A DNA stretch of 64,000 nucleotides from Branchipolynoe longqiensis (lineage: Eukaryota; Annelida; Polychaeta; Phyllodocida; Polynoidae): contig CM059192.1 in NCBI GenBank assembly GCA_030323885.1, positions 65,279,593-65,343,592 of the forward strand. Reading direction: 5' to 3'. The notes under the pieces are model-generated. The model was given only the letters and a program-made list of their open reading frames with translations. It searched no databases and had not been told where the DNA came from. Within the stretch, counting starts at the first letter, position 1, and the number at the start of each line of letters is the position of its first letter. Below, in pieces: positions 22,150 through 33,589 of the stretch. Both the position numbers and the translations under genes were made by a program.

Positions 22150-22470
22150 TTGGTTTTGGTTTGGTTGTTGGAGTTTTACGTCCTGGCAAAATCTAAGGTC
22201 ATATCAGGATGGGTATCAACTTGTGACATTGTGCACTCATAGTGACTTTATAGTGCTGCCCCACTGGGAAATCAGGCCATTGGCACCATGATGCAATATC
22301 CCACTCAGTCACATTATCCTAAAACTGATCTAACCAGTCCTTGCCCTAGCCTTGCCCTATCCTATTATTTAATGCCGAGCGTAAGGCTAGGAAGCAACAA
22401 GTATAAATTTTATAAGTCATTGGTTTGACTCGACCAGGAACTGAACTCCTGATCTGCATGCGAGGCCCGC
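22150..22470 (-). mobile_element. S1 SINE, antisense
   Basis: GGAGTTTTACGTCCTGGCAA through the S1 body to a degraded tRNA-like head near 22440. Confidence 0.82.
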
Positions 22471-22478
22471 ATTAATGT

Positions 22479-23253
22479 TGCAGTCACACTACGACGACAA
22501 GGGTGACGAGTGACCAACGAGTTGGACTTTTGGGAACTCGTCGGATCTCGTTCGAATCTCGTTATGGTCTCGTTACGCTATCATCGCAACTCGTCCATTC
22601 TCGTCGCCTCTCGTCGGCAAGTCGTTGAGGTTTTGGACATGTTGAAAAAGTTGGACGTAGCTCGGTCATGTCACGGTCACATTACAGTCACGTTACGCTG
22701 TTGTCGTCGCCGTTACGTACTCGTCGCGCTCTCGGTCATGTCGTTAGGCTCTCATTATGCTCTCGGTCACGTCGTTAGGCTCTCGTTATGACCATGTCGT
22801 TTGGTTGGTTGGTGGTTGGTTGGTTGTTGGTTGTTGGTTGTTGGTTGTTTGTTGGTTGGTTGGTTGTTGGTTGGTTGTTGGTTGGTTGTGGATTGGTTGT
22901 TGGTTGGTTGTTGGTTGGTTGGTTGATTGTTGGTTGGTTGTTGGTTGGTTGTTGGTTGATGGCTGGTTGTTGGTTGGTTGGTTGTTGGTTGGTTGGTTGG
23001 TTGTTGGTTGTGTGTCTGTGTGTGTGTCTGTGTGTGTCTGTGTGGGTGTGTGTCTGTGTATGTCTGTGTCTGTGTCTCTCTGTCTCTGTGTCTCTGTCTC
23101 TCTGTCTGTCCGTCCATCCCTCCGTCTCTCTGTCTCTCCGTCTCTCTGTCTGTGTGTGTGTCTGTGTGTATGTGTCTGTGTGTATGTATGTGTGTGTGTC
23201 TGTGTGTGTAGGTGTGTGTAGGTGTGTGTATGTGTCTGTGTGTGTTTGGACAT
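22479..23253. mobile_element. Partial foldback element with GGTTGGTT/GTGTCTGT arm
   Basis: It begins with GCAGTCACACTACGACGAC, which shares GTCACACTACGACG with the termini of the foldback elements at 34532, 37041 and 50190. Behind it come about 300 bp of TCGT-rich sequence, (GGTTGGTTGTT)n from 22797 to 23010 and (GTGTCTGTGT)n to about 23250. No right terminus is visible, so the element appears to be half of a foldback. Confidence 0.5.
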
Positions 23254-23404
23254 GTTTTCTTAATTTTCTTTCTGTATTCTTTTAATGTTTTGGTGTTTCT
23301 TAGAGCACTGTTTTGGCTATTCCAAGCTTTTATGCTCATCGCTATTACGCTTCTGTCAAAGCGCCGACAGTTGGATCTTTCTGTTCTTAGCACAGGTGTC
23401 TCAC

Positions 23405-24285
23405 CAGGTCTAGTGACACGTTGAGGTCAGTATCTAGGACAGAAATGGCAGTATATAGGACAGGTTGATGTCAGTATCTAGGACAGGAATGGCAGTATCT
23501 AGGACAGGCTGATGTCAGTATCCAGGACAGGAATGACAGCATATAGGTCAGGTTGATGTCAGTATCTAGGACAGGATGATGTCAGTATCTAGGACAGGAA
23601 TGGCAGTATCTAGGACAGGTTGATGTCAGTATATGGGACAGGTTGATTTCAGTATCTAGGACAAGAATGGCAGTATATAGGACAGGTTGATGTCAATATC
23701 TAGGACAGGTTGATGTCAGTATCTAGGACAGGTTGATGTCAGTATCTAGGACAGGTTGAAGTCAGTATCTAGGACAGGAATGGCAGTATATAGTACAGGT
23801 TGATGTCAGTATCTAGGACAGGTTGCTGTCAGTATCTAGGACAGGAATGGCAGAATATAGGACAGGTCGATGTCAGTATCTAGGACAGGAATGGCAGTAT
23901 ATAGGACTGGTTGATCTCAGTATCTAGGACAGTAATGTCAGTATATAGGACAGGTTGATGTCAGTATATAGAACAGGCTGATGTCAGTATATAGGACAGG
24001 CTGATGGCAGTATTTAGGACAGGAATGGCAGTATATAGGACAGGTTGATGTCAGTATCTAGGACAGGACTGGCATTATATAGGACAGGTTGATGTCAGTA
24101 TCTAGGACAGGAATGGCAATATATAGGACAGGTTGTCAGTATCTAGGACAGGAATGGCAGTATATAGGACAGGTTGAGGTCAGTATCCAGGACAGGAATG
24201 ACATCATCTAGCTCAGGTTGATGTCAGTATCTAGGACATGATGATGTCAGTATATAGGACAGGTTGATGTCAGTTTCTAGGACAT
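23405..24285. repeat. GTCAGTATCTAGGACAGG minisatellite
   Basis: About 33 units of 24-28 bp in two alternating forms: AGGTTGATGTCAGTATCTAG and GGAATGGCAGTATATAGGAC. Confidence 0.92.
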
Positions 24286-26975
24286 AATCTCACCACTCTA
24301 CACAGTCTCACCACTCTACTTAATCACACCACTCTACATAATCTCACCACTTTACACAGTCTCCCCATTCTACATATTCTCACCACTCTACACACTCTCA
24401 CCAGTCACAACAATCTACATAGTGACAACACTGGTCATAGGCTGACCACTCTACATAATCTAACCACTCTACATAATCTGACCACTCTACATAATCTTGC
24501 CACTCTACACAGTCTAACCATTCTACATAATCTCACCACTCTACATAGTCACATCACTTTACACAGTCTCACCACTCTACTAATCTCACCACTCTACATA
24601 ATCTCACCACTCAACATAATCTCACCACTATACACAGTCTCACCCCTCTACATGATCTCACCACTGTAAATGATCTCACCACTCTACATAATCTCACCAC
24701 ACTACACCGTCTCAACACTCTACATAATCTCAACACTCTATATAATCTCACCACTACAGTCTCACCACTCTTCATAATCTCGCCACTCTATATAGTCACA
24801 GCACGCTACACAGTCTCACCACTCTACATAATCTCACCACTCTACACAGTCTCACCACTCTACATAATCTCACCACTCTGCATAGTCTCACCACTCTACA
24901 TAATCTCACCACTCTACATAATCTCACCACTACACAGTCTCACCACTCTACATAGTCACATCACTCTACATAGTTACCACTCTACATAAGCTCACCACTC
25001 TACATAATCTCACCACTCTACACAGTTGCACCACTCTACAAACTGGCACCACTCTACATAATGTCACTACTCTACATATTCTCACCACTCCACATAAGCT
25101 CACCACTCTACAGTCTCACCACTCTACAGTCTCACCACTCTACATAATCTCACCACTCTACATAATCTCACCACTCTACATAATCTCGCCACTCTACACA
25201 GTCGCACCATTCTATATAATCTCACCACTCTACATAACCTCCCACTCTAGTCTCACCACTGTACATAATCTCACCACTCTACCTAATCTCACCACTCTAC
25301 CTAATCTCACCACTCTACCTAATCTCACCACTCTACATAATCTCACCACTCTATGCAGTCTCACCACTTTACATAATCTCACCACTCTACCTAATCTCAC
25401 CACTCTACATAATTTCACCACTCTATGCAGTCCCACCACTCTACACAGTCTCACCACTGTACATAATCTCACCACTGTACATAATCTCACCACTGTACAT
25501 AATCTCACCACTCTACATAATCTCACCACTCTACATAATCTCACCACTACCTAATCTCACCACTCTATGCAGTCTCACCACTTTACATAATCTCAACACT
25601 CTACATAATTTCACCACTACAGTCTCACCACTCTACATAATCTCACCACTCTATATAGTCACAGTACGCCACACAGTCTCACCACTCTACATAGTCTCAC
25701 CACTCTACATAATCTCACCACTCTACATAATCCTTCCACTCTATATAACCTCCCACTCTACACAGTCTCACCACTCTACATAATCTCACAACTGTACATA
25801 ATCTCACCACTTTACATAATCTCACCACTGTACATAATATCACCACTCTACACAGTCTCACCACTCTACATAATCTCACCACTCTGCACAGTCTCACCAC
25901 TCTACATAATCTCGCCACTGTGCATAATCTCAACACTTTGCATAATCTCAACACTTTACATAATCTCACCACTGTACATAATCTCACCACTCTACCCAAT
26001 CTCACCACTCTACATAATCTCACCACTCTGCACAGTCTCACCACTCTACATAGTCTCACCACTCTACATAATCTCATCACTCTACAGTCTCACCACTCTA
26101 CCTAGTCACAACACTCTACATAGTTACAACACTCTACATAAGCTCACCACTTTACACAATCTCACCACTCTACAGTTTCACCACTCTACATAATGTCACT
26201 ACTCTACATATCCTCACCACTCTACATAAGCTCACCACTCTACATAATCTCACCACTCTACAGTCTCACCACTCTACATAATCTCACCACTCCACATAAT
26301 CTCACCTCTCTCTATAGTCTCACCACTCTACATAATCTCACCACTCTACATAGTCACAAGACTCTACATAATCTCACCACTTTATATAATCTCACCACTC
26401 TACATAATCTCAACTCCCACAGAGTCTCACCATTCTGGAATGTCACTAATTTAAATAATCTCAACACTCTACATAGCATCACCACTTTACATAATCTCAC
26501 CACTCTACAACCTCTCACCCCTGTACATAATCTTACCACTCTACATAATCTCACCACTCTACATAGTCACAACGGTCTACATAAGCTCAACTCTAGTCTC
26601 ACCTCTAGTCTCACCACTGTACATAATCTCACCACTGTACATAATCTTACCACTGTACATAATCTTACCACTCTACATAATCTTACCACTCTACATAATC
26701 TCACCACTGTACATAATCTCACCACTCTACATAATCTCACCACTGTACATAATCTCACCACTGTACATAATCTCACCACTCTACATAATCTCACCACTCT
26801 ACATAATCTCGCCACTCTACATAATCTCACCACTCTACATAATCTCACCACTCTACATAATCTCACCACTCTAAACAGTTTAACCACTCTACATAATCTC
26901 ACCACTCTACATAATCTCACCACTCTAAACAGTTTAACCACTCTACATAATCTCACCACTCTACATATTCTCACA
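24285..26975. repeat. 18-bp satellite-like array, 2.7 kb
   Basis: About 145 copies of CTCACCACTCTACATAAT with scattered single-base variants and deleted units. It is the longest single array in the window, filling the end of ABCG2 intron 1 and stopping 120 bp before the exon 2 acceptor. The unit is six codons long, which explains the open frames on both strands (VVRLCR or LTTLHN repeats). Confidence 0.95.
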
Positions 26976-27094
26976 ATGCGGCGCAGTCCACACCGTGAAA
27001 AGACTTGAGTTGTACAATGTGGTTGCTACCTAATTGATAGTGTGCCAAGTTGAGCTGATTTCCTAACCTCGCCTTTGTGTCTGCTCTCTTACAG

Positions 27095-27154
27095 CGGCGT
27101 CTTCGAACCCGGGCTGAACGCCATCATGGGAGCCACAGGAAGCGGAAAGACCTC
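27095..27154 (+). CDS. ABCG2: ABCG2-like exon 2: Walker A
   Basis: A 60-base exon between tcttacag and gtatgt, phase 2 in and phase 2 out. It reads GVFEPGLNAIMGATGSGKTS; GATGSGKT is the Walker A P-loop (residues about 207-214 from the proposed start) that binds ATP phosphates. The human protein has the equivalent PGLNAILGPTGGGKSS. A G-rich minisatellite begins about 25 bp after the donor. Confidence 0.95.
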
Positions 27155-27177
27155 GTATGTAGCCAATCAGCATCATG

Positions 27178-27400
27178 GTGATGCTAGGGTGGAGTGGGGG
27201 TTGTGGGATGGTGCGAGGGGTGGGGTGGGGGTTATGGGGGTGATGCTAGGATGGGGTGGGGTGGGGTGGGGGTTATGGGGGGTGATGCTTGGGTGGGGTG
27301 GGGTGGGGTGGGGGTTATGGGGTGATGCTAGAGTGGGATGGGGTGGGGTGGGGGTGGGGTGGGGGTGGGGTGGGGGTTGTAGGGGTGGAGGGCGGTCCTG
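27178..27400. repeat. GGGGTGGGGT minisatellite
   Basis: Units of GATGCTAGGGTGGGGTGGGG in ABCG2 intron 2; G-quadruplex-prone. Confidence 0.85.
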
Positions 27401-27488
27401 TTAAGTTGTTGTGTACAATTCGATGAAAGCATTCAATTTTCAAGACCAAAGTACTTTCCTGGCTTTAACCCTCCAGATCGCACTTAAT

Positions 27489-27700
27489 ATTGCATAGTCC
27501 GATGGCTTTGAGTTTGCCATTTTTCTGACATACATATATTAAGTTGATAGTTATATTCTACATTACTTTAATTTGAAGTAACTTTTATTTTAAATTGCTA
27601 ACTGAGATATTTGAAGTGCAGTGCAAACATGTAAAATAAGTTTTGGCAAGTATTCCAAAACTCTGACACCACAGGCTTCTAAAGAAACGGGTTCTATTAA
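27489..27700 (+). mobile_element. MITE M1, 5' part
   Basis: It starts ATTGCATAGTCCGATGG and follows M1 to TTCTATTAAATTGACAT, then breaks into a CACACAC tract. The right half is lost. Confidence 0.72.
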
Positions 27701-27823
27701 ATTGACATCCCACCCCACACACCCCCACACACTACACACACTACACACACCACACACAAGATGAATGTGCTCTAGAGGCGTGGTTAAATAAAACCAGCTT
27801 GACTTTAGTTTTGCGTGCTTCAG

Positions 27824-27938
27824 GCTCCTCGACATCATGGCTGCCCGAAAGGACCCCACAGGATTGACGGGAACAGTCCTGATGAACGGGTTCAAGCCAC
27901 CCACCACCTTCAAGCGCATGGTGGGATATGTGGTGCAG
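27824..27938 (+). CDS. ABCG2: ABCG2-like exon 3: to the Q-loop
   Basis: Bounded by gtgcttcag and gttagt, phase 2 in and phase 0 out. It reads LLDIMAARKDPTGLTGTVLM then NGFKPPTTFKRMVGYVVQ. The closing Gln (residue about 253) is the Q-loop glutamine that couples ATP binding to the membrane domain. Nearly every position aligns with the human protein. A GTGTGGGGGT repeat starts directly at the donor. Confidence 0.95.
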
Positions 27939-28116
27939 GTTAGTGTGTGTGTGGTGTGTGTGGGGGTGGTGTGGGGTATGGAATGTTGAGTGTGGTGTGG
28001 GGGTGGGATGTATGTGTCGTGTGGGGGTGGTGTGTGTGGGGGTGGTGTGTGTGGGGTGGTGTGTGTGTGTGGAGGGGGGTACAGATATGTGTGTGGTGCG
28101 CTTGGGTGGCGCCACC

Positions 28117-29502
28117 TGGGGCCGTATGCACGAATCGGGATTAGGGCCTTCACCGCGGTTTGGCTAGCTCCACACGGCTAAACGTGAGAAATCGGTATGC
28201 ACCAATCGGTGCCAGCGCTAACCGCCGACCGTAGCCTCGGCTAAGCTAAACCATTTTCAAATCAGGTTTTACGTCTAGCCAGGGCGGTTAGTGTGCATGT
28301 GTGGCTCTGAATCTATTGAATGCGATCATATTTAACAGAATTACATATGCAACAAGTGAAATTTTATCAATTTAACCCTAAATGCGAAGCGTTATTAAGG
28401 CTACCGCCGCATTGGCCGCAATATTAATAGTTATATTTTCGAATCGACGAACGTAAAGTAAACAAATCGCCGCCGCCACCGCATCGACGTCGCTTTCCAT
28501 ACTGGCGGCGGCGGCGGTTTGTTTACTGGACGTTCGCCGATTCGAAAATATAACTATTAATATCATCGCCAATGCGGCGGTAGCCTTAATAACGCTTCGA
28601 ATTTAGGGTTAAATTGATAAAATTTCACTTATTGCGTATGTAATTCTGTTAAATATGATCGCATTCAATAGATTTGAGCCTAATATGCACGAATCGGGGT
28701 TAGGCTTAGCCGGAGTTAAGACACTAGCCGCGGATAGCTACCTGGGGCCATATGCACGAATCGGGGTTAGGCTTAGCCGGGGTTAAGACACTAGCCGCGG
28801 ATAGCTACCTCAGGGTAGCGGGGGGTTTGAGAAATGTGTGAATCGGTATGCACCAATGTTTTAGCCGCTGCGGATAGCTAACCGTGAGTTTATTTATAGA
28901 TTTGGGAATTCCCTCTGCGTTTCTACCCATATATTTGGCTCAAATCTATTGAATGCGATCATATTTAACAGAATTACATACGTAATAAGTGAAATTTGAT
29001 CAATTTAACCATAAATTCGAAGCGTTATTAAGGCTAACGCCGCATTGGCGGCGATATTAATAGTTATATTTTCGAATCGGCGAACGTACAGTAAACAAAC
29101 CGCCGCCGCCGCCAGTATGGAAAGCGACGTCGATGCGGCGGCGGCGGCGATTTGTTTACTTTACGTTCGTCGATTCGAAAATATAACTATTAATATCGCC
29201 GCCAATGCGGCAGTAGCCTTAATAACGCTTCGCATTTAGGGTTAAATTGATAAAATGTCACTTATTGCATATGTAATTCTGTTAAATATGATCGCATTCA
29301 ATAGATTGAGAGCCACACACGCACACTAACCGCCCCGTCTAGACGTAAAACCTGATTTGAAAATGGTTTAGCTTAGCCGAGGCTATGGTCGGCGGTTAGC
29401 CCTAACTCCGATTGGTGCATACCGAATTTTCACATTTAGCTATGCGGGGATACCTTAGCCGCGGTTAAGGCCCTAACCCCGATTGGCGCATACATGCCCT
29501 GG
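28117..29502. mobile_element. 1.4-kb palindromic TIR element (family F1)
   Basis: The left end GGGGCCGTATGCACGAATCG and the right end CCGATTGGCGCATACATGCC are inverse complements. The structure is arm, core (28310-28675), two tandem partial arms, inverted core (28930-29310), inverted arm, so the whole is one large palindrome. The cores share CGCATCGACGTCGCTTTCCA in opposite senses and (CCG)n tracts. Two mirrored 64-codon frames (28378-28572 minus, 29045-29239 plus) are the same sequence read from each arm, not genes. F1 copies also occur at 34178 and 36674. Confidence 0.8.
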
Positions 29503-29509
29503 TGTGTAC

Positions 29510-29655
29510 TACTCACACAAACCCCGAATATATAATGCCTAGGTGGCGCCACCTGGTTTGTACTACTCATACTAACCCCAAGTATATAATACACCATGCC
29601 ACGGTTCCGCGGCCATCTTAACCTAATTCCTTTTCGCAGGTAAACAAACGCACGT
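29510..29655. repeat. GGTGGCGCCACC-box spacer repeat
   Basis: Two copies of a segment with CTAGGTGGCGCCACCTGG and TTTGTACTACTCATACTAAC; related copies lie at 28106 and 30755. The box is a perfect palindrome. Confidence 0.6.
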
Positions 29656-29659
29656 GGAA

Positions 29660-30305
29660 TTGTCAATGGGCCTGGCAGTACCGCCAGTGTGGCAGTCAGC
29701 ATTCTTCATACAGAAAAAGTTAAATATCTCTAAAATCACACCACCAAGAAACAAACTAATTGGAATACACATAGAAAACATGTTTAACAAAAGGATTATA
29801 TTAAATTGATAAGGTTAGGGTTCTGGATATCCATTAATTTTTAATAAAACTAACGTTTTGCACTGCGCGTACTGGCAAACTCAATGCATTGTCAATGGCA
29901 GTGAGCAATCGTCATACAGAAAACGTTAAATATCTCTAAAACTACACCACCTAGAAACAAATTAATTGGAATACAGATAGAAAACATGTTTAACAAAAGG
30001 ATTATATTAAATTGATAAGGTTAGGGTTCTGGATTTCTATTAATTTTTAATAAAGCTAACGGTTTGCACTGCGCGTACCGGCAAACGCAAACGCGGCAAT
30101 GCATTGTCAATGGCAGTGAGCAATCTTCATACAGAAAACGTTAAATATCTCTAAAACTACACTACCTAGAAACAAACTAATTGGAATACACATAGAAAAC
30201 ATGTTTACCAAAAAGATTATATTAAATTGATATGGTTAGGGTTCTCGATTTCTCTTAATTTTGAATAAAACTAATGCTTTGCACTGTGCGTTCCGGCAAA
30301 CTCAA
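29660..30305. repeat. Three tandem copies of a 210-bp unit
   Basis: The unit includes CATACAGAAAACGTTAAATA, GGAATACACATAGAAAACAT and GCACTGCGCGTACCGGCAAA. Copies start near 29704, 29911 and 30124. Divergence is low; there is no coding potential. Confidence 0.88.
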
Positions 30306-30419
30306 GGATATCAGTCTTTGTTTACCTATAACCGGAAGTGGCCTCGTTCTCGCGAAATTAGGACATGCCCATATATGGCCAAGCCGTGGCATCGTGTATG
30401 CCTAGAGAACCAGACGGAA

Positions 30420-30755
30420 TGGCCGAATGAGTTAGAGCGTCCGTCTCCCGTGCTGGTAGATCGTGGGGTCATCGGTTCGAACCCTGGTTGAGTCAAATCA
30501 ATGACTTAAAAATTGATACTTGACGCTTCCAAGCGAGGTGCTCGGCATTATTAGGACGGGCCAAGGACTGGTGTGCTCAGTGTCAGGATAATGTGACTGA
30601 GTGGGATACCAGGTCATGGTGCCGACGGCTTCCCAGTGGGACAGCACTGTAAAGTCGCCATGAGTGCGCACTGTCACAAATCAGTACCCGTCCTGATATG
30701 ATCTTAGATGTTGCTAGGACGTAACACAACAAACAAAACAAACAAAAATATAATG
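30420..30755 (+). mobile_element. S1 SINE, full length, sense
   Basis: The tRNA-like head (GGCCGAATGAGTTAGAGCG with B-box GGTTCGAACCC), conserved body and tail TGTTGCTAGGACGTAACAC are all present. This copy is useful as the family reference. A true tRNA gene is unlikely because the head continues into the SINE body. Confidence 0.88.
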
Positions 30756-30836
30756 CCTCGGTGGCGCCCCCTGGTTTGTACTACTCATACTAACCCCAAG
30801 TTTGCTGTTCAGCAATGAAAACAAGCCGCAATGCGA

Positions 30837-31433
30837 CTTAAGCTAAGATTCCATATCCGCAGTATGCGGCATGCGGTATGCGGCATGCGACATGCGACAT
30901 GCGACATGCGAATGTGGTATGTGGCATAAATACCCATGCCAACCCCCAATAGCCGATGTTTATTCTTTCTGTTGGGGGGTCGTTAAATAAACAAAAAAAC
31001 AAAAAAAAGATACCCATGCCATTTTGGGGTTTTTTTGCTCCAAATTTGTGAAGAAAAGTCAAAGTTACCATTGTTTTCTATGGCAAACGCAGCAGTAATC
31101 GCATTCGCACCAATCGGTCCATGGGTCGATCCATTTGCCGCATTTGCATTTGCATTTGCATTTGCATTCGTATTCGCATTCGGACACATGGAAGCACCAC
31201 TGTTCATTTACATGCTTTTTGATTTTTTGCCGCATTCGCATTCGCATTCACATTTGCATTTGCATTTGCATTTGCATTTGCATTTGCATTTGCATTTGCA
31301 TTTGCATTTGCATTTGCATTTGCATTTGCATTTGCATTTGCATTTGCATTTGCATTTGCATTTGCATTTGCATTCGCATTCACATTTGCATTCGCATTCG
31401 CATCCACATACCTCGTATATGGAATCTTAGCTT
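30837..31433. mobile_element. TIR element with (GCATTT)n interior
   Basis: The inverted termini AAGCTAAGATTCCATAT (left) and ATATGGAATCTTAGCTTTA (right) bound 597 bp. The left part carries GCGGCATGCGACATGCGAC repeats. The right part carries about 40 exact copies of the hexamer GCATTT (31135-31395) flanked by GCATTC variants. No coding capacity. Confidence 0.75.
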
Positions 31434-31543
31434 TACTCGTTATGGACAGGGTAAGTAAACCATCACACACAAACGAAAAAGTCCACCACCTGGGTGGCGC
31501 TACACTTTGTCGGTCCGCTGACACAGTGTGTTGTTGCTTGCAG

Positions 31544-31696
31544 GACGACGTGGTGATGGGAACGCTGACGGTGCGAGAAAACCTCATGTTCTCCGCCAAC
31601 CTGCGTCTCCCGCGCTCCGTGACGTCACAGCAGAAGGAAAGCCGGGTGACGCAGTGCCTGGCCGAGCTGGGACTGCTGCACGTAGCCGACTCCAGG
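31544..31696 (+). CDS. ABCG2: ABCG2-like exon 4: helical subdomain
   Basis: 51 codons between ttgcttgcag and gtgagc, phase 0 at both ends. It reads DDVVMGTLTVRENLMFSANL, then RLPRSVTSQQKE and CLAELGLLHVADSR. It encodes the segment after the Q-loop (TVREN is the ABCG hallmark) and the helical subdomain before the signature motif. Confidence 0.95.
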
Positions 31697-31734
31697 GTGA
31701 GCAGTCGGCAGTAACTGTTGTCACTTGTATCATT

Positions 31735-32345
31735 TGCATCATTTGAGTAATTTTTGTCATGTGTGTCGTGTGTGTCGTGTGTGTCTTGTGTGTCATGTGT
31801 GTCCTCTGTGTCATGTGTATTATTTGTGTCATGTGTGTCATGTGTGTCCCGTGTGTCCCGTGTGTCCTGTGTGTCTTGTGTGTCCTGTGTGGCTTGTGCA
31901 CTGTGTGTGTCCTGTATGTCATGTGTCCTGTGTACCCTGTGTGCATGTATGTCTTGTGTGTCCTGTGTAGCTTGGTGTGTTGTTTGTCATGTGTGTCCTG
32001 TGTGTCCTGTGTGTTCTGTGTGTCCTGTGTGTCCTGTGCGTCCTGTGTTATGTGTGTCCTGTGTGTCTTGTGTATCCTGTGTGTCGTGTGTGTCGTGTGT
32101 GTCCTGTGTCCTGTGTGCATGTGTGTCTTGTGTGTCATGTGTGTCCTGTGTCTTGTTATCCTGTGTGTCATGTGTGTCGTGTGTGTCGTGTGTGTCATGT
32201 GTGTCGTGTGTGTCATGTGTATAATGTGTGTTGCGTGTGTCATGTGTGTCATGTGTGTCGTGTGTGTCGTGTGTGTCCTTTTGTCTTGTGTGTCATGTGA
32301 GTCAGGTCTTGTGTGTCATGTGAGACTTGTGTCATTTGTGTCATA
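31735..32345. repeat. GTGTGTCATGTGTGTCCT array
   Basis: About 65 units of 9-11 bp (TGTGTGTC plus CTG/ATG/GTG variants). At its right end it merges into the inverted dispersed repeat shared with 16925-17345. Confidence 0.9.
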
Positions 32346-32690
32346 TGAGACTTGTCATTTGTGTCATTTGTCTGAGGGTTTCTACAACTGAGGCTTAGAA
32401 TTGCAGTCTGATAAACCATCACATTTTTAAAAGCAAAACAATCATCTAGATTTGAATCTACATACCCAACTTAGATACCGGTGCACTTATTAAGTATTTG
32501 TTGCTACATACAGGGGAACACAAAGTCAATTTAATAGAACCTGTCACTGCTGAATCATGTAGGCTGTAATCGATTAACACGACCCAGGCGACTCTGGTCA
32601 TCCAAGTCATCAGAATTTCAAATCGAACACCGCGAGTGGAGTCGACAAATACACGTGCCGTGTGCAAAATGATCCGACCCCAGTAACCCA
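32346..32690 (-). repeat. Inverted copy of dispersed repeat, with M1 end
   Basis: Reverse complement of 16925-17200. It includes CAATCATCTAGATTTGAAT, the M1 internal sequence and CGATTAACACGACCCAGGC outside the MITE. Confidence 0.75.
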
Positions 32691-32764
32691 CCTCTTGGCT
32701 GGGGTTGGCTACGAGCGAGACGTCACATTTGCGCTTGTACCGTCTTACAGGATAACAGCTACCA

Positions 32765-33010
32765 ATACCGTGTCACAACCTGGTTTCTGAGACTGTCACA
32801 TTGTCTGACACAACCTGGCTTCGGATACTGTCACAGTGTCACAACCTGGCTTCTGAGACTGTCACATTGTCTGTCACAACCTGGCTTCGGATACTGTCAC
32901 AGTGTCACAACCTGGCTTCTGAGACTGTCACAGTGTCTGTCACAACCTGGCTTCGGACACTGTCACAATGCCGCACTCTGACTCCTGAGACTCATAATGT
33001 CACAACCTGG
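32765..33010. repeat. CACAACCTGGCTTCTGAGAC array
   Basis: About eight units of 26-34 bp in a two-unit higher-order arrangement (TTCTGAGAC alternating with TTCGGATAC). Confidence 0.88.
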
Positions 33011-33274
33011 CTTCTGGGACTGTAACTTTGTCACAAGCTGGCTTCTGAGGGTGAAAGTGTCACTGTGCCACAAGTTGATTTGTGTGGGTGTGACAGTGCC
33101 AGGAGACAGGAGCAAGGCCAACGATGATCATGTTGACCCTCCAGTCATGTGTTATGCAGCTGACAAAAGGATCCACCACTTAACGCGCAGATTCTGCTTG
33201 TAGACGATTATTACGTAATTTACAAGGCTACTCTCTATTCTACTGCCTTATAGCCAAAGAATCAAAATCAAATT

Positions 33275-33572
33275 GGTAGAGTGCAGGCCTCCCGTGCGGA
33301 AGATCGGGAGTTCAATTCCCGGTCGAGTCAAACCAATGACTTATAAAAATGATACTTGTCGTTTCCTAGCCTGGCGCTCTGCATTATTAGGATGAGGCAA
33401 GGACTGGTTGGCTCGGTGTCGGGATAATGTGACTCTGTGAGATATCAGGTCATGGTGCTGGTTGCCTGGTCTCCAAGTGGGGCAGCATTATCAAGCCACC
33501 ATGAGTGTGTACTGTCACAAGTCGGTACCCGTCCTGATATGACCTTAGATGTTGCCAGGACGTAAAACTCCC
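33275..33572 (+). mobile_element. S1 SINE adjoining exon 5
   Basis: The head (TTGGTAGAGTGCAGGCCTCC, B-box AGTTCAATTCCC), body and tail GTTGCCAGGACGTAAAACTC end only about 17 bp before the exon 5 acceptor. Confidence 0.85.
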
Positions 33573-33589
33573 GATTGGCCTGCTTCAAG

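Noticed and set aside
28378..29239. Two nearly identical 64-codon frames on opposite strands
   Set aside because: They are the two arms of one palindromic element, not a conserved peptide pair.
30420..30500. A possible tRNA gene (A-box and B-box-like sequences)
   Set aside because: The tRNA-like head is followed by the conserved S1 SINE body and tail and recurs at many positions; the same applies to 33275, 39135, 53625 and 63725.
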